Part shown: in pieces, positions 34,961 to 44,666 of the stretch
Numbering within the stretch: position 1 is the stretch's first letter
How the letters are laid out: each line of letters starts with the position of its first letter
Source: MFD04580-c1 sp963702995
Lineage (GTDB): Bacteria; Planctomycetota; Phycisphaerae; Tepidisphaerales; Tepidisphaeraceae
Direction of reading: 5' to 3'
DNA length: 64,000 nt
Assembly (NCBI GenBank): GCA_963702995.1
Contig: OY969783.1
Span: 6,076,001 to 6,140,000, forward strand
Translations under genes and position numbers: made by a program
The notes under the pieces: model-generated
Told to the model about the DNA's origin: nothing
Database searches by the model: none
Seen by the model: the letters and a program-made list of their open reading frames with translations, nothing else

Positions 34961-35046
34961 TCCCTTGGCGTTCCTGGCGTCTTAGCGTTCGTTTCTCCTC
35001 GTCCTGAAGAGGAGTGAACGCCAAGACGCCAAGGGCGCCAGGGCAG
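34961..35046. repeat. CTTGGCGTC-type inverted repeat (family R4)
   Basis: CCCTTGGCGTTCCTGGCGTC, TTAGCGTTC on the left is complementary, with a few mismatches, to GAACGCCAAGACGCCAAGGG, CGCCAGGG on the right. An inner TCTCCTC/GAGGAG pair extends the stem. GGCGTCTTGGCG units of this type are common in high-GC planctomycete and other genomes. It is upstream, on the minus-strand sense, of no gene start. Confidence 0.6.
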
Positions 35047-35084
35047 GATCGCCAAGAGAGAGGGGGAGCGGACGCGCCGGCTGG

Positions 35085-35123
35085 AAACAAAGCCTCCCGC
35101 GAAAGCATTGCTTCCGCGGGAGG
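35085..35123 (-). terminator. Intrinsic terminator of the efflux operon
   Basis: Read on the minus strand, CCTCCCGCGGAAG and its complement CTTTCGCGGGAGG form a strong stem (35093-35123, one mismatch) with a small loop, followed by CTTTGTTT (35092-35085). It lies about 36 bases past the membrane-fusion gene stop. Confidence 0.75.
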
Positions 35124-35158
35124 GGTGGCCAATCCTGTGGGAAAACTTTGCCGGGAAG

Positions 35159-36703
35159 TTACCGAGCGGCTGCGTCGGCGACCTTGCGATCGGCCGGGGC
35201 TGTCGATTGCTCCGCGGTCGCCGTCGGCTTGGGGGCAGGGCTCGCCGGCTGGGTCATCGGCGGGTTTGACGGGGCCCGCTCCGTGGCGACGGTCGCCTTG
35301 GCGGCCGGCAGGGTCTGCTCGAGCCCGGGCTGCACTGGCGCGCCTTCCACCACGCGCTCGCCAGGGTTGGCGACGACCAGCTCGTTCCCCTCCAGCCCGC
35401 CGGTGATCTCGATGTCGCTGCCGAAATCCTGGCCCACAGTCACCTTCTGGAGGTGGATCGCGTTGTTTTTCACCAGCGCGACGACGTTCCCCTCAGGCCC
35501 GGCGATGATCGATGGCGCGGGGATCAGGAGCGGCGGGGCGTCGCGGGTGATGGAAAAGCGGGCCGAGACAAACATTCCCGGCAGCAGCGAGAATTCCCCG
35601 TCCGGCCGCTTGACGTTCAACACCTTGATCTCGGTCAGGAGCGAGCGGGATGCGGCATCCAGGTAATTGGTCGTCCCCATGACCTGCCCGGTATAGATCT
35701 CACCGGCCCGTTCGCGCACCTCGACCTTCACTTCCATGCCTTTTCGAATCGTCAACGCGGACGACTGCGGCACGTTCACGAACGCGCGGAGCACGTCGTT
35801 CTCGGCGATCTTGAACATCGGCTTCACGTCCGCCGCCGTCGGGTTGCCCACGATAAACGAGCCGACGTCATAAGCGCGGCCGGTGACGACGCCGGCGAAG
35901 GGGGCACTGATTCGCTCAAACGACTGCAATTCGGTGAGGCGACGCACGGTCGCCTCGGCGGCCGCCACGTTCGCCTTGGCCGACTCCAAGGCGGCTTCGG
36001 CGGCGTTCAGGCCAGCCTGCTTCTCGTCAAGCTGTTGCGGCGTCGCGCTCTTGGTCTCCAGGAGCTGTTTGAACCGGTCGAGCGTCACCTTGGCCAGGTC
36101 GCGGTCGGTGATCGCTTTGTTCACGGCCGCCTTCACCTGGAGCAACGCCGCCTGGTCCTGCATCAGCTCTTGATTGATTTCCGGGGAATCGATTTCGGCC
36201 ATGAGCTGGCCGGCTTCGACCTGGTTGCTGATATCGACATAGTACTTTTTCAGATAGCCGGTCGTCCGTGCGAAGATGGACACCTCCTGCCAGGGGCGAA
36301 GCGTGCCGGGGATGCGCATCTCGGTGGTGGCGGCCGCACGGCGCGGGCGGGCGACGTTCACCATCAGCGGCGCTTCGGCGGCGGCTCGCGCATCCGCCTC
36401 CAGCTCGTGCTGCCGCTCGTTCCGTGGGAAGAAGCCGATGGCCACGAGCGCCGCCAGCGCCAGGAAGGCGACGATCCCACCGAGGATCACCCAAGCGTTG
36501 CGCGGCCTGGGGACGTTCAGGTCGATTTCGTCGTGGTCGGGCGGAGGCGGTTGGATTGCGTGCTGAAGATTTGGGTCGTGGGCCGGGGGCTTGCCGTTCC
36601 CTTGGCGGCCGGCGAAGTCCGCCCCGTTGCCGGCCGCGTCTCGGCGGATCGGCGAAGGCGGTGCGGGCTTTGGCGGGGGTGGCTGCAGCGGTGTTCTTTC
36701 CAT
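35159..36703 (-). CDS. RND efflux membrane fusion protein (HlyD/AcrA type)
   Basis: The product is 514 residues. A Pro-rich cytosolic tail (1-65) precedes one membrane helix (about 70-92, AWVILGGIVAFLALAALVA). The periplasmic part has the barrel-sandwich pieces RTTGYLKKYYVDISNQVEAG and, after the coiled coil (QLLETKSATPQQLDEKQAGL), RISAPFAGVVTGRAYDVGS, then a beta-barrel and membrane-proximal domain. A long Pro/Ala/Thr tail ends the protein. It links an RND pump to an outer-membrane channel. The RND gene lies immediately upstream and MarR ahead of that; no outer-membrane channel gene is present. The frame is intact, unlike its RND partner. Confidence 0.9.
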   Translation of the reverse strand: MERTPLQPPPPKPAPPSPIRRDAAGNGADFAGRQGNGKPPAHDPNLQHAIQPPPPDHDEIDLNVPRPRNAWVILGGIVAFLALAALVAIGFFPRNERQHELEADARAAAEAPLMVNVARPRRAAATTEMRIPGTLRPWQEVSIFARTTGYLKKYYVDISNQVEAGQLMAEIDSPEINQELMQDQAALLQVKAAVNKAITDRDLAKVTLDRFKQLLETKSATPQQLDEKQAGLNAAEAALESAKANVAAAEATVRRLTELQSFERISAPFAGVVTGRAYDVGSFIVGNPTAADVKPMFKIAENDVLRAFVNVPQSSALTIRKGMEVKVEVRERAGEIYTGQVMGTTNYLDAASRSLLTEIKVLNVKRPDGEFSLLPGMFVSARFSITRDAPPLLIPAPSIIAGPEGNVVALVKNNAIHLQKVTVGQDFGSDIEITGGLEGNELVVANPGERVVEGAPVQPGLEQTLPAAKATVATERAPSNPPMTQPASPAPKPTATAEQSTAPADRKVADAAAR

Positions 36704-36759
36704 GGGTACAACTCCGTTCCTCTATCCAAACAGATCGGCTTTGAGCGGCGAATGCCATT

Positions 36760-39700
36760 TCAACTTCGAGCCAGAGCGTCAGGCTTCCTGCAATTCCGGC
36801 TCCACGGCACGGTGCGGCGGGCTCTGGTCCGCAGCACGCTGTAGACCAGCGGGACGAAGAAGAGCGTGGCGAAGGTCGCCGCGCTGAGCCCGCCGATGAC
36901 CGCCCGGCCCAGCGGTGCGTTCTGCTCGCCGCCTTCGCCGAGGCCCAGGCTCATCGGCAGCATGCCGATGATCATGGCGAGGGCCGTCATGACGACCGGC
37001 CGCAGGCGGGTCATGCCGGCCGCGAGGGCGGCGTCGTGGGCGTTCATGCCCCGTCCTGGTGCGCTGATCGTTGGCGAACGTGATCATCAGGATGCTGTTG
37101 GCCGTCGCGACGCCGATGCACATGATCGACCCCATCAGCGATGGGACGCTGATCGTGGTCCGGGTGGCGAAGAGCATCCAGAGGATCCCGCCGCCGGCCG
37201 CCGGCAGGGCCATCAGGATGATGAGCGGGTCGAGCCAGCTCTGGAAGTTCACGACCATCAGCAGGTAGACCAGCACCACGGCCACCGACGATGCCGATGC
37301 GCCAGCCCGCGGAAGGAGGAGTTCATGCTCTCGACCTGGCCGCGGAGGGTGATGTCCGTGCCGGGCGGAGGAGGCGTCCTGGCCTTGCGCTCGCGATCTC
37401 GTCGACGATCTTCTCGATCCGGTCGGAGACCGAGCCAAGGTCGGCGCCCTGGACGTTGCACTGGACGTCGAACGTCGGGGCGATGTTGTAGTGGGTGATG
37501 TTGGTCGGGCTGTCGCCGCGCTCGATTGTCGCCAGGTTGCCCAGAAGCTGCGGGTCCTGCGAGCCGGGCGTGATGATCGGCGTGTTCTGCAGCGCGGTCA
37601 TCGAATCGATCTTGTACTGCGGGGTCATTACGGCGACGGCGTAGCTCACGCCGCGCTTGGGGTCGAGCCAGTAGTTCGGAGAGGTCTGCCCGCTGGAGGA
37701 GAGCGAGACGAGCAGGTCGTTGGCCACGTCGCGCTGGGTGAGCCCGAGCTGGTCGGCCATCGTCCGGTCCACGATCACCCGCAGGTCGGGCGTCTTGGCG
37801 ACCTGGTGGATGTGGACATCGACGGCGCCGGGCACGCCGGTGATGCCGCGGCGCAGCTCCTCGGCGACTTCGAGGTTCTTGTCAACGGCCGCCTTCGTCC
37901 CCAGGATCTGCACGTCGATCGGGGCGGGCAGGCCGAAGTTGAGCACCTGCGTGGCGATGTCGCTGGGGGCGAAATAGAACGTCAGCCCGGGGAACTTCTG
38001 CGGCAGCTCCTTGCGGAGCAGTTTCAGGTACTCGGCGGTGGGGCGATGCTCCTCGTTGAGGGCGATGAGGATCTCACCGTCGGCCGGCGAGATCTGCGAG
38101 CCGTCGCTGAGCGACAAGTTGATGCCGCTGTTGGGGATGCCGATGTTGTCGAGCATCGTGTTGACTTCCTTCGGCGGGATCTGCGTGCCGAAGGTAGTCT
38201 TCGACCCGGGCGAAGTAGCGCTCGGTCTCTTCCAGCCGTGTGCCGGCGGGGCGCGGACGTGAAGGCGGATCTGGCCCGGCGTCCACCGAGGGGAAAAAGT
38301 CCTCGCCGATGTGGGGGACAAGGATCAGCGACCCGACGATGAACAGCCCGAAGACGCCGGCGGTCACGCCGCGATGCTCGCAGCGCCAGGGCCAGGAAGC
38401 CGCCGTAGAAGCTGCGGAACTTCTCGAACTGCCGGTTGAACGCCTGGTGGGTTCGCCAGATCCAGTTGTTCCGGAGGATGTAGTGGACGACGGTCGCGAA
38501 GGCGACGGCAAGGACCAACATCAGCGCGATCCGCAGGAGCGTCATCGCCGTGTGGTCATGCAGGGCGGCCGGAAGATCGCCAAGCGGGCCGGGCAGCATG
38601 CCATGCACCGTGTCGCGCGGCTTCCGGCCGGAAGCAGATGCGTCACGCCGACGACGGCCGAGCGCGACGAACGACCACAACCGCCAGCGCCTTCAGCGCC
38701 CAGGCCAGCGAGTCGACCGAAGCTCGACGTGCTGATTCAGGTTGAGGTGCTCGTGGGCGAGCCCTTGCTGCTCCTCGCCGCCGTAAAGCGAGACTTCGCT
38801 CTCCAGCAGGTAGTGGACCATCGTTGGCACCAGCGTGCGGCTCAGCAGGTAGCTGGTGAGCATCGCGAAGACCACCGCCATCGCCAGCGGGACGAACAGG
38901 CTCTTGGCGGGGCCGGTGATGAACTCCACCGGGACGAAGACGATGCAGATGCACAGCGTCGAGACGAAGGCCGGCACGGCGATCTGCGGCGCCCCGTCGA
39001 GGATCGCCTGGACCAGCCGCTTGCGCTGGTGGAGATTGCGGTGGATGTTCTCGATCTCCACTGTCGCGTCGTCGACCAGGATGCCCACGGCCAGCGCCAT
39101 GCCGCCCAGCGTCATGACGTTCAGCGTCTCGCCCGAGCATCCAGAGGCAGATGATGGAGACGAGGATCGAAAGCGGGATCGAGATACAGATGATCAGCGT
39201 GCTGCGCCAGCTACCCGAGGAACAGCAGGATCATCAGCCCCGTCAGCCCGGCCGCGATGGCCGCCTCCTTGACGACGCCCACGATCGAGGCGCGGACGAA
39301 GACCGATTTGGTCGAACAGCGGCGTGATCTTCAGCTCTTTGTAGTTCGGCAGGCGGGGGTAGATCTTCGGGACCGCTTCCTTGATCCGCTTCACGATGTC
39401 CAGCGTCGAGGCGTTGCCGAGCTTGTAGATCGACACCAGCGCGCCCTTTTTCCCGTCCGCGTGGACCATGTTTGTCTGCGGGAGATACTTGTCGCTGACG
39501 TGGGCGACGTCGCGGATATAGACCGTCGTGCCGTTGACGGTCTTGATCGGCAGGTCGTTGATCGCGTCCACCACCTCCGGGCTGGAATTGAGCCGGACGT
39601 AGTATTCCTGCGTCCCCATCTTTGCCGTGCCGGAGGGAAGGATCAGGTTTTGAAGGTTGATCGCGTTACTCACATCGCCCGCGGAGAGGCCAAAGCCATA

Positions 39701-40282
39701 GAGCTTGTCCGGCTCCAGATCGACCATGATCTGCCGCTGCTTGCCGCCATAAGGCCAGGGGATCATCGCTCCCTGCACGGTCGCCAGCTCGGTCCGCAGG
39801 AACTGCGCGCTGATGTCGAAGAGCTGCTGCTCGGAGAGGGTATTGCTCCCCATCGAAAGCTGGAGGATCGGCACAGTTGACGCGCTGTACCGCATGATTA
39901 GCGGCGGGCTGCAGCCCGGCGGGAGCAGCCGCAGCGCCGTCTGCGAGATCGCCGTCACCTGCGCCTCGGCCTCTTCGATCTTTGCGCCGGGCTGAAAGTA
40001 GATGCGGGTGACGCTGACGCCGTTCAGCGCCTGGCTCTCGATGTGGTGGATGTCGTTGACCGTCGTGGTGACGATCCCCTCGTAGGCCCGGACGATTCGC
40101 CCCTCCATCTCGCCGGGGGACATGCCGGGGTACTGCCAGATGACCGAGACGACGGGGATGTCAACCTCGGGGAAGATGTCCGTCGGCATCTGGAAGATGG
40201 CGACCCCTCCCAAGAGGACGATCGCCATCGCCATGACCACGAACGTATAAGGGCGACGAAGGGCTAGACGGACAATCCACAT
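36760..40282 (-). pseudogene. RND efflux permease (AcrB type) broken by many indels
   Basis: All parts of a roughly 1170-residue RND pump can be found in order across three frames. The N-terminal helix is LRRPYTFVVMAMAIVLLGGV and the porter domain follows (YPGMSPGEMEGRIVRAYEGI). TM motif IV is GGMALAVGILVDDATVEIEN, the second porter is GEDFFPSVDAG, and the C-terminal half has NFQSWLDPLIILMALPA and MGSIMCIGVATANSILM. Frame breaks are clear near 39307 (extra base), 39213 (extra base creating TAG), 39133, 38378, 38273, 38248 (one missing), 38185, 37395, 37300 and 37055. The flanking fusion gene and MarR are intact. Either a recent pseudogene or a badly resolved paralogous region. Confidence 0.85.
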
Positions 40283-40367
40283 AGTGAGCTCTCAATACAA
40301 CCGAGAATTCCGACCGGTGTGCTGTGATGGATGAACAGGGCGTCAGTACGGTTCGATCGCTCCGCAG

Positions 40368-40865
40368 CTATTTCGCTTCATCGTCGGCGGCCGCTTCGGG
40401 AGCGAAAACGTCTCGCAGAGCCTCCATCGTGCGAGCGCATTCACGCCGCTGGGCCGCCGTCAGCCCGGCAAGCGCCGACGCCAGCCGGTTCTGCGCCAGT
40501 TCCCGGGCTTCGCGAATCGCCGCCTCGCCCGCCGGCGTGACCGACAGCCGGATATGGCGGCGATCGGTCTCGCTGGTCCGCCGGACGATCAGCGACTGCT
40601 CCACCAAACCGTCAACCAGGCGGCTCATCGCCGGGAGCGACAGCCCAATGAAGTCGGCGACGGCTGACAAGGAGCTCCCCTCGGCCGTGCTGGTGAAGCA
40701 GAGCGTCCGGAATTGCGGTACCGTCAAGCCCGAACGGTGCCGCCGCATGTGCTTGCGGATGATCCGCATCACCAGCGGGACCGTGTCCAGGATCTGCCGG
40801 GCACACGCCGTTTCTTCGGCATTGCCCTCCGTCGAAGCTTTGCTTGCCGCCTGCAATGATTGCAT
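40368..40865 (-). CDS. MarR-family transcriptional regulator
   Basis: The product is 165 residues. The winged helix is clear: LTVPQFRTLCFTSTAEGSS, then LSAVADFIGLSLPAMSRLVD (recognition helix), then the wing RRTSETDRRHIRLSVTPAG. N- and C-terminal helices form the dimer interface. MarR proteins usually repress neighbouring efflux genes and release DNA on binding a small phenolic or lipophilic compound. It is first in the direction of the RND and fusion genes, 85 bases ahead of the RND start, so it likely controls them and itself. Confidence 0.92.
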   Translation of the reverse strand: MQSLQAASKASTEGNAEETACARQILDTVPLVMRIIRKHMRRHRSGLTVPQFRTLCFTSTAEGSSLSAVADFIGLSLPAMSRLVDGLVEQSLIVRRTSETDRRHIRLSVTPAGEAAIREARELAQNRLASALAGLTAAQRRECARTMEALRDVFAPEAAADDEAK

Positions 40866-40895
40866 GACGCAAGCATAGGCATTCCCAAGATACGG

Positions 40896-40908
40896 TTCAA
40901 TTGCTGAA
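40896..40908. promoter_or_regulatory. Candidate MarR operator
   Basis: TTCAATTGCTGAA is an imperfect inverted repeat (TTCA...TGAA around a five-base centre) in the 90-base space between the divergent marR-like and MOSC genes. AT-rich palindromes of this size are typical MarR boxes. Inference only. Confidence 0.35.
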
Positions 40909-40955
40909 ATGTTTTGGCGTAAATCGTCTTCCGGGGCAAACGAGGCGCGATCGCG

Positions 40956-41462
40956 ATGTCTGACGCAACACTTGAAGGAGTATATCTTTGCGCCGAGCGT
41001 AGGCAGAGCCTGGTTCGTGTGGAAAGTGCGCTTCTGGTGGCAGGCCGGGGGTTGGACGGCGATCGCTACGGCCGCGGCCGCGGCAGTTTTTCGCGCTGGC
41101 CCGGTTCCGGCCGTGCGGTGAGTTTGATCGAAGCCGAGGCAATCGAAGCGGTTCTGGGTGAGACCGGGATCGACCTGTCCGACGGCCGCAGTCGCCGCAA
41201 TCTGGTGACCCGCGGTGTACGACTGGAAGATTGGGTAGGGAAAACATTCCGCGTCGGCGCGGCAGTTCTTCGCGGGGTTCGTCCCTGCTCCCCCTGTGCC
41301 TACCTCGAGCGGCTGACCGCCCCCGGCGCCTTCGCCGCCCTGAAAGGCCGCGGCGGCCTCCGCGCCGATGTGATCGTCGGTGGCCCGATCCGCGCCGGCG
41401 ATGCGATCACTCTGAGCGCTCCGATTGCGTCAACCGCCGCGCCTCACATCACTTTTCCGTGA
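40956..41462 (+). CDS. MOSC-domain protein
   Basis: The product is 168 residues. MOSC domains bind a molybdenum-cofactor sulfur carrier and can act as reductases or sulfurases. The marks are VAGRGLDGDRYGRGRGSFS, GIDLSDGRSRRNLVTRGVRL, RPCSPCAYLERL with two Cys (the conserved MOSC cysteine is probably one of them), and a closing GLRADVIVGGPIRAGDAI. The small size fits a stand-alone MOSC protein. It is divergent from marR, and its last 14 bases overlap the end of the SOUL gene on the other strand. Confidence 0.85.
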   Translation: MSDATLEGVYLCAERRQSLVRVESALLVAGRGLDGDRYGRGRGSFSRWPGSGRAVSLIEAEAIEAVLGETGIDLSDGRSRRNLVTRGVRLEDWVGKTFRVGAAVLRGVRPCSPCAYLERLTAPGAFAALKGRGGLRADVIVGGPIRAGDAITLSAPIASTAAPHITFP

Positions 41463-42357
41463 TCGGTACCTGCACCTCGCCAAATCGCCGCCACGGCAGG
41501 ATGAACGGGCTGTTGTACCCGAGGTATCGCGGCTCGGCGGCGCGGACGTACTTCGCCGCGTTCTTTTCGAGGAACGCATTGATCGTTCGCATCGCCTCGT
41601 TCATCCGCTCCTGCGTATAATTCCCGCGGACGCCGATACTGACGACGGTCATCGCAGGGACATCCACCACCTCCACCTGCGGCGACTTCGCATCGACGCC
41701 GGCCGAGCCGATTGCGGGCGAACCATACAAAAAAGCCATCGCGCGTGGCTCCAGCTTGTCGGTCGCCGCCGGCGCGGCATAGCTCATCTCGACCGGCGCG
41801 GTCATCGAAATCTGGTTCGACTGGATGTGGCGGAAGAGGGTGCCAAAGGCTTCGTTCTGGCTCGCCTGCTTCCCCATCGGAGTCCGCGCCACGCGGTAGG
41901 CGGGGTACTTCTTGACCATCACGATGCCGGCCTCACCCGGTGGTGGAAAGTCTTTCGGAAGGGGCGCTTCCATGGTCGGTTGAAACTCCAGCGCGACGAC
42001 CGCAAGCTGAACCCGGTCTGCTAAGCCGTCATCCGTCGGCTTGTCCGGGGCGCGTTTCTTCGCTTCCTCGACCAGCGCGGCGAGGCTATGGCCCGACTCC
42101 CCCTCGGGGCCGACGATGGCAAACGCGTCTTGGACGGCCCTCTCGAGCCACTGCGTCGCCTCGGCCGCCTTGCCGTCTTTCCTTAGCGGCTCCGCCTGTT
42201 CCAGAGCGGACTTCAATGCCCGAGCGGCCAACGTTCGCCGCGCGTCTCGGCCCTGCTCGGAGGCGGTCGGTGTTGGGGCGGTGGAAGGCGAAGCAAGTGC
42301 GGTCGAGGACGCGACCAACAACGCCGCTAAGATTGCGATGGAATGGGAGCTATTCAT
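41449..42357 (-). CDS. Exported SOUL-type heme-binding-like protein
   Basis: The product is 302 residues. A signal peptide ends at about residue 22 (LLVASSTALASPS). Residues 25-110 are helical and polar. The SOUL domain begins at about 135: PPPGEAGIVMVKKYPAYRVA, FGTLFRHIQSNQISMTAPVE, and ends RRFGEVQVPITEK. This protein family binds heme or porphyrin in some members; the fold does not demand heme. The domain is intact. It converges with the MOSC gene and the two overlap by 14 bases. Confidence 0.82.
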   Translation of the reverse strand: MNSSHSIAILAALLVASSTALASPSTAPTPTASEQGRDARRTLAARALKSALEQAEPLRKDGKAAEATQWLERAVQDAFAIVGPEGESGHSLAALVEEAKKRAPDKPTDDGLADRVQLAVVALEFQPTMEAPLPKDFPPPGEAGIVMVKKYPAYRVARTPMGKQASQNEAFGTLFRHIQSNQISMTAPVEMSYAAPAATDKLEPRAMAFLYGSPAIGSAGVDAKSPQVEVVDVPAMTVVSIGVRGNYTQERMNEAMRTINAFLEKNAAKYVRAAEPRYLGYNSPFILPWRRFGEVQVPITEK

Positions 42358-42542
42358 CCGGCGTTCCGAAAAGTTTTAGTCGATCAACCATAAAATTGAC
42401 AAATTTTCAGAGATCGGCCGGACTCGGGGCAACGAGTCCGGGCGCGGTTCGCCGCGCCGCCCCACCGCGTCGAGAGCGCTGCGCCGCGTACGACTGTAGG
42501 CGAGCCCGGCAGGGGCGTCTGGCTATTCGGTCTGCTTTTCAC

Positions 42543-42628
42543 GTAGCAGGCACATTCCGTGTGCCGTGGCGGGTCCGCGGGTGCCGTTCGATCATATTGG
42601 CGGACGGCACACGGAGTGTGCCTGCTAC
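42543..42628. repeat. GTAGCAGGCAC palindrome (R2, copy 2)
   Basis: GTAGCAGGCACATTCCGTGT opens the element and ACACGGAGTGTGCCTGCTAC closes it, an almost perfect long hairpin. The centre differs from the other copies. The rest of 42358-42749 has no gene. Confidence 0.8.
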
Positions 42629-42749
42629 CATTCAAGGCCTAAAGCCTTCAGGGCGTCTGACTTGGCTTGATCTCGCCTCTCCATAAGCTCTACGAGATGT
42701 TTCTGCCGCCAGCCTCGAGAACTTTCAGCGTCGCCTCTCGGAGCCATGA

Positions 42750-43199
42750 ATGATCGTCTCCATCACCCGGCTCCGAATCCGACGATGGTTCTTTCTGCCG
42801 AGGTTCGCCCTGCACACATTGCGCATTCGGAAGCAGGTCCGCGCGAGCCCCGGGTTTGTCTCCGGCTGTTTCGCCCTGCAACCCGGACGCGTGTTCTGGA
42901 CGGTGACGGTTTGGGCGGATGACGCGGCCGTGCGGTCTTTCCGTAACGGCGGCGACCATGCTCGATCGATGCGGCACCTGATGAACTGGTGCGACGAGGC
43001 ATCGTACGCCCGGTTTCCGCGAGCTGACGCGTCGATCCCGCCTGCCGAAACGCTCTTCGAGCGGCTGCGGGACGACGGCAAGTTGTCGAAGGTCCTTTGG
43101 CCGAGCAAAGCACACGAGGCCGGTTCGGCCGCCGGGACAGCCCCGCCACGACTCGCAGGGCGGATCGTTCCCATTCGCGGGCCGTTTGCCAAGGGATGA
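42750..43199 (+). CDS. DUF3291-like/dimeric alpha-beta barrel protein
   Basis: The product is 149 residues. The first 90 residues have the ferredoxin-like pattern of small monooxygenase-type proteins: MIVSITRLRIRRWFFLPRFA, PGFVSGCFALQPGRVFWTVT, WADDAAVRSFRNGGDHARS, MNWCDEASYARF. This is close to the DUF3291 and spheroidene-monooxygenase-like set. A 50-residue low-complexity tail follows. Activity unknown. Two R2 palindromes flank it at 42543-42628 and 43263-43347. Confidence 0.65.
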   Translation: MIVSITRLRIRRWFFLPRFALHTLRIRKQVRASPGFVSGCFALQPGRVFWTVTVWADDAAVRSFRNGGDHARSMRHLMNWCDEASYARFPRADASIPPAETLFERLRDDGKLSKVLWPSKAHEAGSAAGTAPPRLAGRIVPIRGPFAKG

Positions 43200-43262
43200 C
43201 CAGCCGCTTTTGCGGGCAGGCCAACCGCCTCTCAAATCGACTACGCGAGTTTCGTGTTCCGG

Positions 43263-43347
43263 GTGGCAGGCACACTCCGTGTGCCGTTGCCCATCGGCGG
43301 GTGGCGTCCGATACGACGGCGGACGGCAGACGGCCTGTGCCAGCTAC
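43263..43347. repeat. GTGGCAGGCAC palindrome (R2, copy 3)
   Basis: Begins GTGGCAGGCACACTCCGTGT and ends GGCAGACGGCCTGTGCCAGCTAC. It is the most degraded of the four full copies. It lies just after the CNNM stop (43356), seen on the minus strand. Confidence 0.7.
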
Positions 43348-43355
43348 GTTGCCTG

Positions 43356-44666
43356 TCAAAGCGTTTCCGCGGCCGCTTCGGGGATTTGAGGCTCGACGGC
43401 CGGCTCGGGGGCCAGTTCGATGCGGACGCGGTTCACCTTCTGCGGCTCGGCGTCCAGGACGGTGAACTTGGTGCCGTTGTAGGTGAACTGGGCGCCTTGC
43501 TCGGGGATCTTCCCGAGCGTGGTGGAGACGAAGCCGCCGAGGGTGTCGAAGCCGGCGTCTTCGGGGAGGTCGAGGCTCATCAGGCGATTCAACTCGTCAA
43601 CATAGAGCCGTGCGTCGGCCTCGGCGCGGTTGTCGTCGATCCGCTTGAACATCGCCGGCTCGATCGGTTCGTGCTCGTCGCTGATGTCGCCGACCAGCTC
43701 TTCCAGGATGTCCTCGATTGTGACCAGGCCGGCCGTGCCGCCGTATTCGTCCAGGACGATCGCCACGTGGACCTTTTGCAGGCGGAAATCGTGCAGCAGG
43801 TCGCGGAGAGGCTTGGTCTCGGGGACATAGAACGGAGCACGCATCGCGGAGCGGATGGAGAACTGGCTGGCCGGCAGCCCCAGGTGCTTGAGCAGGTCGC
43901 GGGCGTAGAGGATGCCGACGATATGGTCCAGCGTGCCTTCGAAGACCGGCAGCCGCGAATGGCCTGATTCCTCCAGCGTCTGCTTGACGTGCTCGAGCGT
44001 GCTGTTCAGCTCGAGGCCGACGATCTCGGCGCGCGACGTCATGATCTGCCCGACCGTCGTATCGCGGAACTCGATCACCGACTCGATCATCTCCCGCTCG
44101 TCCTCGTCAACCACGCCCTCCTTCTCACCCTCTTCGACGACGGAGAGGATCTCCTGTTGGATCTCGTGCTCGATCTTCTCCGGCTCGGCGCCGCCGCTGC
44201 CCAGCGATCTTCCCACCCACCGATCCACGCCGTGCATCACGCGAGCCAGGGGCCAGAAGGCGTATCGAAGCAGATGCAGCGGCCGCACGAAAAGCCCAAT
44301 CGCCGCCGTCCCCGCGTGGCGCGAGACGGCGTGCGGAACGGCGACCGAGCTAAAGAACGTGACGAAGATGGCGGCGGCCGCGGTCACGATGTAACGGGCG
44401 ACTGGTTGCGTGAACATCGCGTCGCAGAAGCCGAGGATCGATAGCAGGATGGTCGTGTTGCAGACGAGGCGGCCGAAAGCGGTGACGAAGATGAGGTCGC
44501 TGGTATGGCGGAGGGTCGGCTCGATCATCTCTTCGGCGCCGCGGCGCTCGAGGAAATCCGAAAGCCGGACGCGGGAGATATCGCGCAGCGCGTAAGTCAG
44601 CGTCGAAAAGACGAGCGATCCCGCGGCCGACGTCACGACCGCGGCAAGGACAAGACCGGCAGACAT
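43356..44666 (-). CDS. CNNM/CorC-type transporter with CBS pair
   Basis: The product is 436 residues, intact. The DUF21 membrane part has about four helices (first AGLVLAAVVTSAAGSLVFST). The CBS pair carries VGQIMTSRAEIVGLEL and KVHVAIVLDEYGGTAGLVTI, and the CorC_HlyC domain ends it (FDTLGGFVSTTLGKIPEQG). Such proteins transport Mg2+ or related ions. Its ATG shares one base with the ybeY stop (TGATG), so translation is coupled. The phoH-pgpH-ybeY-CNNM order is conserved widely in bacteria. A second family member with a frame break is at 21602. Confidence 0.92.
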   Translation of the reverse strand: MSAGLVLAAVVTSAAGSLVFSTLTYALRDISRVRLSDFLERRGAEEMIEPTLRHTSDLIFVTAFGRLVCNTTILLSILGFCDAMFTQPVARYIVTAAAAIFVTFFSSVAVPHAVSRHAGTAAIGLFVRPLHLLRYAFWPLARVMHGVDRWVGRSLGSGGAEPEKIEHEIQQEILSVVEEGEKEGVVDEDEREMIESVIEFRDTTVGQIMTSRAEIVGLELNSTLEHVKQTLEESGHSRLPVFEGTLDHIVGILYARDLLKHLGLPASQFSIRSAMRAPFYVPETKPLRDLLHDFRLQKVHVAIVLDEYGGTAGLVTIEDILEELVGDISDEHEPIEPAMFKRIDDNRAEADARLYVDELNRLMSLDLPEDAGFDTLGGFVSTTLGKIPEQGAQFTYNGTKFTVLDAEPQKVNRVRIELAPEPAVEPQIPEAAAETL

